Positions 1 to 8,480 of a DNA stretch of 64,000 nucleotides are shown here, piece after piece. Within the stretch, counting starts at the first letter, position 1, and each line of letters begins with the position of its first letter. The translations under genes and the position numbers were made by a program. The stretch spans positions 1-64,000 of the forward strand of contig DAHVAR010000092.1 in assembly GCA_027314515.1 (NCBI GenBank). The letters are read 5' to 3'. The DNA is from Actinomycetota bacterium (GTDB lineage Bacteria > Actinomycetota > Actinomycetes > Streptosporangiales > Streptosporangiaceae). The notes beneath the pieces were generated by a model. The model had not been told where the DNA came from. It ran no database searches and saw nothing but the letters and a program-made list of their open reading frames with translations.

Positions 1-381
1 CGCGGCGCGGATGGCCTGGAGAGCCTGGTTCCAGTCATCGTCAGTGACGAAGACCTGCGCCACGTTCCCGGTCATCACCGCAAGGTCAGCATCGAATGCC
101 GGGGCCTTCGTGGCGTCGCCGTGGATCCAGGTGACCGCCTCGGCGTTGGCCTTCGACTTCGCGACCTCAAGCGAGGCCAGGGCCGGGTCGACGCCCACGA
201 CAGTGCGGCCACTTCGGGCAAGCAGGACCGCAAGGCATCCCGTCCCGCAGCCGATGTCGAGGACGCAGCCCGCGCCCAGTTCCCCGGCGAGGTTGAGGTA
301 AGCGGTCAGGTCATCCCGCTCGCCGTCGAAGGCATCGTAGATGCGGGCAAGGCGAGGATGAGCAAAGATCGCATCAGCCAC
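1..381 (-). CDS. Class I SAM-dependent methyltransferase, 3' part outside window
   Basis: The reverse strand from 381 to the window edge is open and reads as the N-terminal 127 residues of a class I methyltransferase. Motif I, VLDIGCGTG, lies near residues 40-48. An acidic post-motif strand (VVGVDPAL) lies near 61-68, followed by a TWIHGDATKAPAF stretch typical of the motif that contacts the adenine. The C-terminal substrate-binding part is lost beyond base 1, so the substrate cannot be named. I chose GTG at 381; the frame stays open further upstream (GLSPDGLKRGYGRR), so an earlier non-ATG start is possible. The gene diverges from the module that begins at 646. Confidence 0.7.
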   Translation of the reverse strand, partial: MADAIFAHPRLARIYDAFDGERDDLTAYLNLAGELGAGCVLDIGCGTGCLAVLLARSGRTVVGVDPALASLEVAKSKANAEAVTWIHGDATKAPAFDADLAVMTGNVAQVFVTDDDWNQALQAIRAA

Positions 382-645
382 CCGCCGACCATATCCGCGT
401 TTCAAACCGTCCGGCGACAGGCCTTCCGTCGCGACTGCAGGCGCCCGCGTCCCCGTACTGCGCTGCAAGGCTGGCCGGCGACGGTCTCGGACGCACCCGC
501 GGACGCGACGGCAGCGTGCGCAGCCGGTTCGCCGAGCTAGCGGGCTGACACGACGGCTCGCCGACGTCGGCCGGAGAACGTATCAGGCACTTTCGTTATG
601 CCTGCGATATTGCATGTTCTGTCCCATAGGTTCTAGCGTGCCTAT

Positions 646-1407
646 ATGGCCGCAGATGATCATTCCGCTGCAGCCGGCCGGCCCGGCGACGCGCGGCGGA
701 GCGGTCGCGGCCCGTTAGTGGCACTGTGCGTTGCCGCGATCGCCTGCCTGGCCGTCGCGATCACCGCTGGTATCGCGGCGCACGCCCAACTGGTGCGCCA
801 GCCGGACGCGGCGCAGAAGTCCGCGGCAGCCGCGCAAGCCGTTGCCGGCCGGTGGCGCAGCTGGCCGGCCGGCCGCATCTTCCCGGCCACGCTGTCCTAC
901 GACACCCAGCTGCTGACCACCGAAACGGCCAATCGGGTGGGCATATCGGCTGCATCGCGGTGCGCGACCGCACTGGACGCCAACTTCGCCGCGCTTGCCG
1001 CCGGCGATCGGTGCATGGCCGGGCTGCGCGCCGCTTACCTCGACCAGCTGCAAGGCGTCGTGTACACCGTCGGCGTGCTGGCATTCCCGAGCGCCCGCCT
1101 TGCTGCCGCATTCTGGGCAGGCCTGCACTCGGCGGCGGGCGGCGCGGTGCCGCTCCGCGCGCTGGCCCTGCCGGGGACGGCGACCGCCCGGTTCAGCGCA
1201 AGCGCGCGCCAGGCTGCCACCGCGATGCACGACGGACCGTTCGTCGTCCTCACGGTCGCCGGCTACGCCGACGGCCAGCCGGCCGGGGCTGGCCAGGAAC
1301 CGCGCCTGTCCGTCTTCGCGCCCGCAGCCCAGCTCGCCAGCGAGGTGGCCGGCCCGCTCAGCCGTCCGGTCACCGTCGACTGCGCCAGTCCGGCCTGGTC
1401 GTGCTGA
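646..1407 (+). CDS. Membrane-anchored four-cysteine protein, module copy 1
   Basis: 253 residues that I cannot assign to a named family. One hydrophobic segment (about 23-45) after a short basic N-terminus predicts a single-pass protein with its bulk outside the cell. The exported part has cysteines at 106, 123, 246 and 253 (CX16C near the front, CX6C at the very end). The protein at 2723 has the same spacing and shares the signatures RW-x3-PAG-x-IFPA-x-L-x-Y and DGP-x5-TV-x-GY-x-DG-x-P, so the two are paralogues. The stop TGA overlaps the ATG of the following subtilase by one base, which implies translational coupling and a shared function. I see no clear ribosome-binding site before ATG 646. 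Confidence 0.75.
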   Translation: MAADDHSAAAGRPGDARRSGRGPLVALCVAAIACLAVAITAGIAAHAQLVRQPDAAQKSAAAAQAVAGRWRSWPAGRIFPATLSYDTQLLTTETANRVGISAASRCATALDANFAALAAGDRCMAGLRAAYLDQLQGVVYTVGVLAFPSARLAAAFWAGLHSAAGGAVPLRALALPGTATARFSASARQAATAMHDGPFVVLTVAGYADGQPAGAGQEPRLSVFAPAAQLASEVAGPLSRPVTVDCASPAWSC

Positions 1408-2702
1408 TGCGCGCAACCTCCAGGCTCGCTGTGACACTCGGGATGCTGGCGGTCCTGTGCGCCGCGACCGGGACTGATGCGGCGCTGGCGCAGACCGTCG
1501 GCCAGCAGGTCAGGGCCGCGGATCTAGCCACACTGCGCCAGCTCGACGTGCCCGCCGCGTGGCGGGTCAGCAAGGGTGAAGGCGTCACCGTTGCCGTCCT
1601 CGACACCGGCGTCAACGGGAACGCGCCGGGATTGGCGGGCTCGGTCACGTACGGCCCGGATTACACGGCCGGCGCTGACCCGCCTGGCTACCACCCGCCG
1701 CACTTGCACGGCACGTACATCGCCTCGATCATCGCGGCTCACGGCAGCGGCCCTGGCGACTCGGCGGGGATGCTCGGGGTGGCTCCGGATGCGAAGATTC
1801 TCTCGGTGCGGGTGATCCTCGATGATCAGGAGCCCGGCTTCCAGGTCTACAACGAGAACGCCGATTACTACGGCGCGATCGCGGACGGCATCAGGTACGC
1901 CGTCCAGCACGGAGCCGGAGTGATCAACATGTCGCTCGGCAGCACGGTCGCTACCAGGAGTGTCCGGCTCGCGCTCGCCGATGCCGTTGCCCACGGCGTC
2001 GTCGTGGTGGCGTCCGCGGGTAACTCGGGGACCAGCGGCGGCGGTTTCACGGCGTACTCCTATCCGGCGTCCTTCACCGGCGTTATCTCGGTGGCCGCCG
2101 TCACTGCCAGCGGACGCCGTGCGTCGTTCTCCGACCGCAACTCGTCGGTCGTCGTCTGCGCGCCGGGAGTGAACATCGTCGGCGACGGGCCTGGTGGCAG
2201 CTATCTGTCCGGCAGCGGCACCAGCCCTGCCGCCGCGTTCGTCTCCGGAGTCGCTGCGCTCATCAGGTCCTCCTACCCCCGGCTCACGCCGGTCCAGGTG
2301 ATGCAGGCGCTCGTGACATCCACCCGGCGCCGTCCGGCCGGCGGCTACAGCCCGAGCGTCGGATTCGGTGAGGTCGACGCGGCAGCGGCGCTGCGGGCTG
2401 CAGGCCGGCTAGCCGCCGCACCGCCGCCGGCTGGCACGATCGCTGCTGCCGCGCGCTTCGGTACCGGAGCAATCGGTCCGGTCGTCGTGCTACGCCGCAA
2501 CGCCGCCCTCATCGCGCTATTGATCGTCGTCGCGGCAGTTGCCGCGATCGGCTTCATCGCCACCGCCTGGATGCTGGTCGCGCTGGCCAGGCGCCGACGG
2601 CGCAGGCCGTACCCGCCGTTCCCAAGCCCAGCCGCCCCGCCTGGACCAGCGGGTCCGCCAGGACCAGCGGGTCCGGACGTGCCCGCGACGACTGTCAGCT
2701 GA
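1407..2702 (+). CDS. Mycosin-like S8 subtilisin-family serine protease, catalytically intact
   Basis: 431 residues. The start at 1407 follows from a clean signal peptide (1-29, ending ALA-Q) and the one-base TGATG overlap with the upstream gene; the longer open frame before it is the upstream gene read out of phase. The S8 triad is complete: Asp66 in AVLDTGVNG, His101 in LHGTYIAS, Ser273 in GSGTSPAAA, with oxyanion Asn206 in ASAGNSG. A transmembrane segment (about 366-394) is followed by a run of arginines and a Pro/Gly-rich tail. This signal-protease-anchor layout matches mycosins (MycP) of type VII secretion and related actinobacterial membrane subtilases. No ESX ATPase or WXG100 gene is visible here, so a type VII role is only possible, not shown. 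Confidence 0.9.
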   Translation: MRATSRLAVTLGMLAVLCAATGTDAALAQTVGQQVRAADLATLRQLDVPAAWRVSKGEGVTVAVLDTGVNGNAPGLAGSVTYGPDYTAGADPPGYHPPHLHGTYIASIIAAHGSGPGDSAGMLGVAPDAKILSVRVILDDQEPGFQVYNENADYYGAIADGIRYAVQHGAGVINMSLGSTVATRSVRLALADAVAHGVVVVASAGNSGTSGGGFTAYSYPASFTGVISVAAVTASGRRASFSDRNSSVVVCAPGVNIVGDGPGGSYLSGSGTSPAAAFVSGVAALIRSSYPRLTPVQVMQALVTSTRRRPAGGYSPSVGFGEVDAAAALRAAGRLAAAPPPAGTIAAAARFGTGAIGPVVVLRRNAALIALLIVVAAVAAIGFIATAWMLVALARRRRRRPYPPFPSPAAPPGPAGPPGPAGPDVPATTVS

Positions 2703-2722
2703 GCCGACTACGGGAGGATTCG

Positions 2723-3697
2723 ATGACCCCGAGCAGCGAGCCGGAACCGATGACCCCCGATGTGGTTTCCGCGCACATCGCTGCGGGCGGCGATGCCGCA
2801 GCGGATCCAGGCCCGCCGGAGGTCCTGGCCGCCGAGCCTGTGCTGGCCGCCGAATCAGGGCTGGCCGCCGAGCCGGGGCTGCCTGTGAGCCCGGCAGAAC
2901 CGCTCCTGCCGGACAGCCCGGCCGTGGAGTCGCTCGCCATGGACCTGCCTGGCCAGGGCGGCGCCGGCGACAGTCCTGGCCACAGTCCCGGCCGGGAACG
3001 GCGCGGCACGGGACTGACGATGCTGATCACGCTGGTCGTGCTCGGGCTGGTCGCAGTGGCGGGCGGCGGGATGATGCTGGCCATCGAACTCACCCGGCAG
3101 CCGACGAAGGCCGAACTTGCCGCAGCGGTCGCCAAGGAGATCGCCAGTCGCTGGCAGCGCCTGCCAGCCGGCAAGATTTTCCCGGCCGTACTTGGCTACC
3201 AGAACGCTCAGGGCGATCACGCGACGGCCGTGCTGGCCGGGATCGGTCCGGCGGTGCCATGCCGGGCCGCGCTGGCTCCGAGTTCGTGGCGGCAGATACG
3301 CGGCCTCGGTTGCACGGCCATGCTCAGGGCCACCTATGTCGACCCGTCCGGCACCCTGGCCGCGACTGTTGCCATCGGCGCGATGACGTCGGCGGCCAGC
3401 GCGGCGGTCGCCCAGTCGGACCTCACCCCGATGCAGCCGACTGCAGGCTTGTACGCCCTGTCGTTCAGGGGCACCCTGACGGGCAAGTTCTCCAACGCCG
3501 ACCGCGCCATGTCGGGCGCCCTGTTCGATGGCCCCTACATCTTCGCCTATACCGTCGGCTATACCGACGGCATGCCGGGGGCAGCAGCGCGGTCGAACCC
3601 TGAGCTTGCCGCGCTGGGCACCGGGCTGCTCGGGCCGCTGGAGAAGATCATGACAAGTCACGGAGCACCCTGCGCGATGAAGGACATCCGGTGCTGA
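2723..3697 (+). CDS. Membrane-anchored four-cysteine protein, module copy 2
   Basis: 324 residues, paralogous to the protein at 646. The first 95 residues form a cytoplasmic, acidic, Ala/Pro-rich region with imperfect repeats of the type LAAEPxLAAExGL, absent from copy 1. A transmembrane segment follows (about 97-121), then an exported domain with RWQRLPAGKIFPA and DGPYIFAYTVGYTDG. Cysteines at 180, 197, 317 and 324 repeat the CX16C...CX6C pattern of copy 1, suggesting two disulfides. It begins 20 bases after the first subtilase with GGAGG ahead of ATG 2723, and overlaps the second subtilase by 7 bases. Function unknown; conserved pairing with a subtilase suggests a partner, chaperone or substrate-presenting subunit (inference). 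Confidence 0.75.
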   Translation: MTPSSEPEPMTPDVVSAHIAAGGDAAADPGPPEVLAAEPVLAAESGLAAEPGLPVSPAEPLLPDSPAVESLAMDLPGQGGAGDSPGHSPGRERRGTGLTMLITLVVLGLVAVAGGGMMLAIELTRQPTKAELAAAVAKEIASRWQRLPAGKIFPAVLGYQNAQGDHATAVLAGIGPAVPCRAALAPSSWRQIRGLGCTAMLRATYVDPSGTLAATVAIGAMTSAASAAVAQSDLTPMQPTAGLYALSFRGTLTGKFSNADRAMSGALFDGPYIFAYTVGYTDGMPGAAARSNPELAALGTGLLGPLEKIMTSHGAPCAMKDIRC

Positions 3698-4962
3698 CCC
3701 GCGGTCGGACCGCCGCCGTTTTGGCAGTCGGATCGATCATCGCGTTGACGAGCTCGATGGCAGCCAGTGCTGCGCCGGCCATGCCCGGCGCCCGGTCCGG
3801 GCGGCCAGCCGCAGCACGCGTACCGTCCTCCGCCAAGGCGCGGCTGATCAGCGAAACGCTCGGTGCCTGGCAGATCACTAAGGGCGCAGGGGCGACGGTT
3901 GCCGTGCTCGGCACGCCGATCGACGCCGTCACCGGCCTGTCCGGCAAGGTGACCTACGGCCCGGACTTCGCGCCGCTCGCCGGCGCCCCGGCGACGGACA
4001 GCACCGTGCTGGCGTCGCTGATCGCGGGCAGCGGTCCGACGGCGGCGAACCCGTTCGGAACTGTCGGTCGCGCGCCAGGAGCCAGGATTCTCGCCGAGCG
4101 GATCGTGGACTACAACGGCGGTCGCGGTGCCGCCAGGTACCAGCAGGACGGGACGTGGCAGGCCATAATGGCCCGCGCCATTCGCTACGCCGTGAATCAC
4201 GGCGCGAGCGTGATCGTTCCCTTCGAGTCCGGGTACGCCGACACCGCGGCTCTGGACTCTGCTGTGCAGTACGCAATCTCGAAGAACGTCGTCGTGCTCG
4301 GCACTGACGCGGAGTTCGGCAGCACGCCGAATGGGCCTATGTACCCGGACAGCCTGCCCGGAGTGATCAATTTCAGCGGCGTCACCATCAGCGGGCTGCC
4401 GAAACCGCCCAAGTCAGTGCGTTCCCCGGTGAACAACTCGATTCTCGTTACCGCGCCGGACAACATCCTGTTCGCGACAGGACCGGGCAACGCGTCGTAC
4501 TACGCCTATGGGGCGTACTGCGCCACGGCCTGGGTGGCAGGCACCGTGGCGCTGATCAAGTCGGTTTACCCGCAGATAACGCCTGCCGAGGTGGCGCTCG
4601 CGCTTGCCGACTCGGCCAGCTATCACCCGCCGGGCGGATACAACACCACGATCGGCTTCGGGCTCATCAACCCGCTCGGCGCCCTGCACGCGGCTACGGG
4701 CCTGCTGAAGCTGCATCGCACCGCTTCGCCTGGCCAAGGCTCGCTCGCAGCAAGCGCGCGGTTCAGCACTGCCACGCCAGGGGTCATCGACGCTGTCCAG
4801 AATTCGCCGATCGAACTTGGCCTGTACGGTGCCGCCATCGTGGTCGGCGTGATCCTGCTGGCTGTTGCGGCTCGGCTGAACCGCAAGCGGCGCCGGCGTG
4901 AGGCGATGGCGGCCGCGGCGCCGGTCAGCGACGCTGACCAGCCCTCCGCCGCGGTGGGCTGA
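3691..4962 (+). CDS. Subtilase-fold pseudoprotease with C-terminal membrane anchor
   Basis: 423 residues with the same layout as the S8 protease at 1407: signal peptide (about 1-28), subtilase core, transmembrane helix (about 376-396), then a basic tail. GTG 3691 is preceded by AAGGA and overlaps the upstream gene by 7 bases. Aligning the conserved blocks by eye, every catalytic position is changed: Asp to Gly74 (AVLGTPID), His to Asp103 (TDSTVLAS), the oxyanion Asn to Glu208 (TDAEFG) and Ser to Tyr276 (YGAYCATA). The scaffold motifs VTYGPD, AIRYAV, GGYN-x3-GFG and the anchor are retained, and the frame is intact over 424 codons. This is therefore a preserved non-catalytic paralogue rather than decay. 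A regulatory or structural role beside the active protease is inference. Confidence 0.85.
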   Translation: MLTRGRTAAVLAVGSIIALTSSMAASAAPAMPGARSGRPAAARVPSSAKARLISETLGAWQITKGAGATVAVLGTPIDAVTGLSGKVTYGPDFAPLAGAPATDSTVLASLIAGSGPTAANPFGTVGRAPGARILAERIVDYNGGRGAARYQQDGTWQAIMARAIRYAVNHGASVIVPFESGYADTAALDSAVQYAISKNVVVLGTDAEFGSTPNGPMYPDSLPGVINFSGVTISGLPKPPKSVRSPVNNSILVTAPDNILFATGPGNASYYAYGAYCATAWVAGTVALIKSVYPQITPAEVALALADSASYHPPGGYNTTIGFGLINPLGALHAATGLLKLHRTASPGQGSLAASARFSTATPGVIDAVQNSPIELGLYGAAIVVGVILLAVAARLNRKRRRREAMAAAAPVSDADQPSAAVG

Positions 4963-5354
4963 ACTAGTACCGACCCGACCCGACCCGAGCACCCGCAACT
5001 CGCAGGGCCGCGCGCAGCCAGAATCCGCTGCGCGGCCAGCGCCCGGACGGGCCTGTCCGAGGTTGTCCGGACATTGAGCGCCGTGCTCCGGCTGGACGCT
5101 TTCGGGAGAAAGATACGTGCTGTAGGGGAGGGTGCTTTGGCCCGCGGTCATTGCGGGGTCAGGGCAACGCGGTGAGCACGTTCGGTGATGGCCGATGCAT
5201 TGTCACGGCGCGACGTGCCCTGCATTCGCGCGCCTGCGAGGGGCCCTGCGAGGGGGCCCTCGGATGGCACTGATGCGAGGGTGCGCCACCGCCGCTGACG
5301 CCCGATCGACTAGCCCCGCACCGCTGATCACCGCTAACTGAAACGGATACCGCC
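4963..5354. other. Intergenic region after the subtilase module
   Basis: 392 bases without a convincing gene. Just after the subtilase stop is a pentamer run (CGACC three times, about 4973-4988). At 5235-5259 the unit TGCGAGGGG(G)CCC occurs twice in tandem and could fold into an imperfect GC hairpin that might end transcription of the module. The 3' part presumably holds the promoter of the gene at 5355, but I cannot place -35/-10 boxes with confidence. Confidence 0.4.
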
Positions 5355-5870
5355 ATGACCGCACAGAGGACTCCGGCCAAGACCGTAACGAACTACGGGC
5401 TGCTCCAGAGACGGGCAACGTTCGCCGCAGGCGGCGGACTCGTCGCGCTGATCATCGGCGTAGCTGTCGGCCACTTCACGGTCGGTATCTCCGGCTACGG
5501 CTCCGTCTCCGCTCTGCAGGCCAACCAACTGTGCTCCACCGGCATCGGCAGCCTCGTCCAGGGCTTCGACTCCACGGTGTCATCTGCCTGCTCCACCGCT
5601 GGTACCGTCGCCTCGATTCACGGTGCGCTGGTAGGTTTCGGCTGGTTCTTCCTCATCGTCGGGCTGCTGGGCATCGGCCTGGCGGTATGGGGAAAGTCGC
5701 AGAACGCCGTCGCGACGCCCGCAACCCTCACTGCTCCCTCGCAGCCGAGCACCCCGTTTACGCCTAGCGTGCCGGTACCGCCACAGCCGGGGACAACTCA
5801 GACGCAATCCGCATTCTTCACGCCCGAGGTACCCGACACTCCTTCGGCGGACGGCCCCTACGCTCAGTAA
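5355..5870 (+). CDS. Two-pass membrane protein with Pro/Ser/Thr-rich tail
   Basis: 171 residues, family not recognised. A hydrophobic helix (about 23-43) is followed by a roughly 45-residue loop with two cysteines (60 and 79), likely a disulfide on the outer face. A second helix follows (about 90-112), then a 59-residue Pro/Thr/Ser-rich tail. Both termini are predicted cytoplasmic. Third-position GC and the intact frame support a real gene. No close partner gene: it lies alone between the subtilase module and a PIN-domain relic. Confidence 0.65.
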   Translation: MTAQRTPAKTVTNYGLLQRRATFAAGGGLVALIIGVAVGHFTVGISGYGSVSALQANQLCSTGIGSLVQGFDSTVSSACSTAGTVASIHGALVGFGWFFLIVGLLGIGLAVWGKSQNAVATPATLTAPSQPSTPFTPSVPVPPQPGTTQTQSAFFTPEVPDTPSADGPYAQ

Positions 5871-5924
5871 CGCCGTATCGTCGCGGCGCCGTCAACCCGA
5901 TCGTGAGTCAGATTTAATGACTAC

Positions 5925-6185
5925 ATGACGGAGATAGCTGATCTGCCGGGCGCCCCAGCGCGTCTGTGGCTGCCCTTGCGGCGCTCGTTCCCGCACGCTC
6001 AGCCATCACCGCCGCCCGGATTCGCGGAGGACATGGATGCCGTGCTCGCTGACGTCGGACCACTTCCGGATGACCCGTGGGCACGCACGCTCCTAGACAC
6101 CGCCGTCTTCATCGACCCAGAGCGCGCTGTCCGGCTCCTGCCGTCGGCGACCGCAATAGCCGAGGTCAGTGCGCGGCTGGAATGA
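5925..6185 (+). pseudogene. Truncated PIN-domain (VapC-like) relic, possibly fused to antitoxin tail
   Basis: An 86-codon frame whose last third reads TLLDTAVFIDPE then a short loop and SATAIAEVSA. This resembles the first strand (LLDT-x-V-x-ID) and the following ...AI-x-E-x-SA helix of VapC-type PIN nucleases. It stops there, about 90 residues short, lacking the later acidic residues of the active site. The first 50 residues (FAEDMDAVLADVGPLPDDPW) look like an antitoxin C-terminus rather than a toxin, so two genes may have merged by deletion. A +1 frame after 6185 continues for about 50 codons without a clear PIN match. I regard it as debris; a small expressed protein cannot be excluded. Confidence 0.45.
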
Positions 6186-6392
6186 TCGGCCACCCGCAGG
6201 ACGCTGTCCCGGCGACCACTGGCGAGGACAGCAGCCGTATCTGGGGCCGCCTCGCCACACTTGGTTCGTTCGCCCGAAGGAGCCCGAGAAGGACTGCTAA
6301 TCGCACAAAGACAGGAGTTAGATCACGGCCCTATGCTCGGGCCGGTGGCCAGGCGCAGCACTGACCTGGCGTTAGCGTTCGCGGGAGGGCAA

Positions 6393-8126
6393 GTGGTTCA
6401 GATGGGCGCGGTAGCGCAGGGTGATCCGACTCCGTTCCGCAGCTGGATCCAGCGTGCCGAGGAGCTCGGCGACCGTGGCAGCTTCGAGATCGGCATTCCG
6501 ATGCGCGACGGCATCGAGCTGGCCGCCGATGTCTACCTTCCGCCTGGTGATCGCAATCGGGAAATGCCAGCCATCGTCCAGGTCACTCCTTACGGGAAGG
6601 ACAGCCCTTCGCTGGTGTCCGATGAGGCGCTGCTCTACCAGGAGCACGGATACGCGTTCGTGGCGGTCGACGTGCGCGGGCGCGGCAAGTCAGAGGGGGA
6701 GTGGCTGGCGTTCGTCAACGACGCCAGGGACACCCACGACGTCATCGAGTGGACCGCCGCCCAGCCGTGGTGCAACGGGAAGGTGGGCACCACAGGGCTC
6801 AGCTACATGGGCTGGGTTCAGTGGGCCGGCGCATCCGAGCGCCCCCCGCACCTGAGAGCGATGGTCTCCACGTCGGCAGCGGGCCGCTGGCAGCAGGAGA
6901 TCCCATACACCAACGGCGTCTTCCAGCTTTATTTCGGCTGGTGGGCCTACTCGACCCGGCGCCGCATCCTGGACTTTTACGGCCTGGAGCACGCCGACTG
7001 GGAGCAGATCCTGCGCACGCTGCCGTTCGAGGCGATCGGCGGGATAATCAACGCCACCGGGCCGAACTGGGAGACGCTCTGCCGCCACGACACGCTTGAC
7101 GACTACTGGCAGGCGCTTCGGTACGACGACCGCTACGACCAGTTCGACGTCCCGTGCCTGCACGTGACGGGCTGGTATGACCTTGAGGACCTGCTGGGCG
7201 CGTTCCATCACTACGAGCACATGCGCGCTGCCTCGCCAGCTCGCGACTCGCAGTACCTCCTGGTCGGTCCATGGAGTCACGTGAAGTCGCGGCATCCGGA
7301 CGCCGAATGCGGCGGCATCGAGTTCGGCCAGGCGGCCGCCCACGATATGAACGCCGAGCACCTCCGCTGGTTCGACCACTGGCTGAAGGGCATCGACACC
7401 GGCCTGGACGCAGTCGACCGGGTCCGCGTGTTCGAGCCAGGGCGCAATGCCTGGCGCGGCGCTTCTGCCTGGCCGCTGAGCGACACGGTGACGAGTCTCT
7501 ACCTGGGTCCGGCCAGTCTCAGCTCGGAGCCCGATGAGGCCGAGGGCAGCGACGAGTACCGCTATGACCCGCAGGACCCGGTACTCACCGGCCTTGATGT
7601 GCGCAAGTACCCGTACGAGGACGTTCCGCTCGAGCAGACAGACAACGAGGCGCGCGCGGACGTGCTCTGCTACACGAGCGAGCCGCTCACGGCGGAGCTC
7701 ACCATCTCTGGCTGGCCGACCCTGGAGCTCTACGCCAGCTCGGATGGCGATGACACCGACTGGCACGTCAAGCTCACTGACGTCGCGCCTGACGGCCGAT
7801 CGGTACGCGTCACGCAGGGGTGCCTGCGGGCGGCGTGCCGCGAGTCCCTGGCAGACCCCAAGCCGCTCGTTCCCGGCGAGGTCTACCGGTTCGACGTCGA
7901 GCTGTGGCCGACGCACCATGTCTTCCTCCCCGGCCACAGCGTCCGGGTCACGGTGACGAGCAGCGACTTCCCGTGGTTCGCCCGGAGCCTGAACCGCTTC
8001 GGCGCTGTGCGGGAGCAAGCCGAACCGCGGGTGGCGGTCAACATCGTCTGGCACGGAGGCGCGCGCTCATCGCGGGTCCTGCTGCCCGTTGACAGCGGCG
8101 GTAGCGCTGCCGTCAGGCTTCCTTGA
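6393..8126 (+). CDS. CocE/NonD family hydrolase (peptidase S15-like acyl hydrolase)
   Basis: 577 residues from GTG 6393, chosen because GGGAGG lies just upstream; ATG 6402 is the alternative. The alpha/beta-hydrolase core carries the S15/CocE nucleophile elbow GLSYMGW (Ser137), the acid in GWYDLEDLL (Asp263) and the histidine in GPWSHVKSR (His296). The VAVDVRGRGKSEGEW block before the nucleophile is also typical. The second half is the jelly-roll X-Pro dipeptidyl-peptidase C-terminal domain. Family members hydrolyse esters, amides (cocaine esterase, glutaryl-7-ACA acylase) or X-Pro peptides; the substrate here is unknown. No signal peptide, so it is cytoplasmic. Its closeness to peptide uptake genes could mean a peptide or amide substrate (inference). 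Confidence 0.9.
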   Translation: MVQMGAVAQGDPTPFRSWIQRAEELGDRGSFEIGIPMRDGIELAADVYLPPGDRNREMPAIVQVTPYGKDSPSLVSDEALLYQEHGYAFVAVDVRGRGKSEGEWLAFVNDARDTHDVIEWTAAQPWCNGKVGTTGLSYMGWVQWAGASERPPHLRAMVSTSAAGRWQQEIPYTNGVFQLYFGWWAYSTRRRILDFYGLEHADWEQILRTLPFEAIGGIINATGPNWETLCRHDTLDDYWQALRYDDRYDQFDVPCLHVTGWYDLEDLLGAFHHYEHMRAASPARDSQYLLVGPWSHVKSRHPDAECGGIEFGQAAAHDMNAEHLRWFDHWLKGIDTGLDAVDRVRVFEPGRNAWRGASAWPLSDTVTSLYLGPASLSSEPDEAEGSDEYRYDPQDPVLTGLDVRKYPYEDVPLEQTDNEARADVLCYTSEPLTAELTISGWPTLELYASSDGDDTDWHVKLTDVAPDGRSVRVTQGCLRAACRESLADPKPLVPGEVYRFDVELWPTHHVFLPGHSVRVTVTSSDFPWFARSLNRFGAVREQAEPRVAVNIVWHGGARSSRVLLPVDSGGSAAVRLP

Positions 8127-8419
8127 AAGGGAGCCACGAGAACTGGGCCGGCATCAAGTTCGGCGATGTCGAACTGGCGTTCATCCTGGTGGACGCTTAC
8201 CGCGCTCCGCAGTGGCCCGACAGCGAGCACCCTAAGCAGTTCCACCTCGACTTCGAAGTGGACGAGATCGAGTTCGAGCAGCGCCGCGTCCTCGACCTCG
8301 GCGCGACGCTGCAGCAGGACTTCATCGGCCCCGGCGGCTACGGCTGGCGGGTCTACACCGACCCGGTCGGCCACCCGTTCTGCCTGTGCCGCAACAAGGG
8401 CGTCATCTGGACCGGCTAG
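8123..8419 (+). pseudogene. N-terminally truncated VOC (glyoxalase-like) gene
   Basis: 98 codons from TTG 8123, overlapping the hydrolase stop by three bases. The residues PQWPDSEHPKQFHLDFEVD and GGYGWRVYTDPVGHPFCLC are strongly like the second half of the actinobacterial VOC proteins of the Glyoxalase_6 type. The first beta-alpha-beta module of about 25-35 residues, which normally opens these proteins, is missing, and no frame upstream supplies it because the hydrolase occupies that DNA. The fold needs both modules, so this is probably a decayed gene fused to the end of the hydrolase by deletion. A small protein made by read-on translation remains possible. Confidence 0.65.
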
Positions 8420-8480
8420 GGCCCGATCTGTCCCGAGTCTTCGAAACCTAGCCTGAGCTGTGATTTCAAGTTTCAGCGGC

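Noticed and set aside
121-540. Forward reading frames over the left edge
   Set aside because: The opposite strand reads as a methyltransferase with a clear glycine motif; the forward frames are its shadow.
726-1406. N-terminal extension of the first subtilase
   Set aside because: This part is the upstream four-cysteine protein read in another frame; a signal peptide begins at ATG 1407.
2539-3603. Long forward frame across the end of the first subtilase and the second partner gene
   Set aside because: Arg/Gly-rich composition with no motif; two better-supported genes occupy the same DNA.
1407-4962. Type VII secretion (ESX) locus
   Set aside because: The subtilases resemble mycosins, but EccC, EccB/D/E and WXG100 genes are not present in the window.
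6690-8054. 454-codon reverse frame
   Set aside because: Lies fully inside the CocE hydrolase, whose catalytic motifs are intact.
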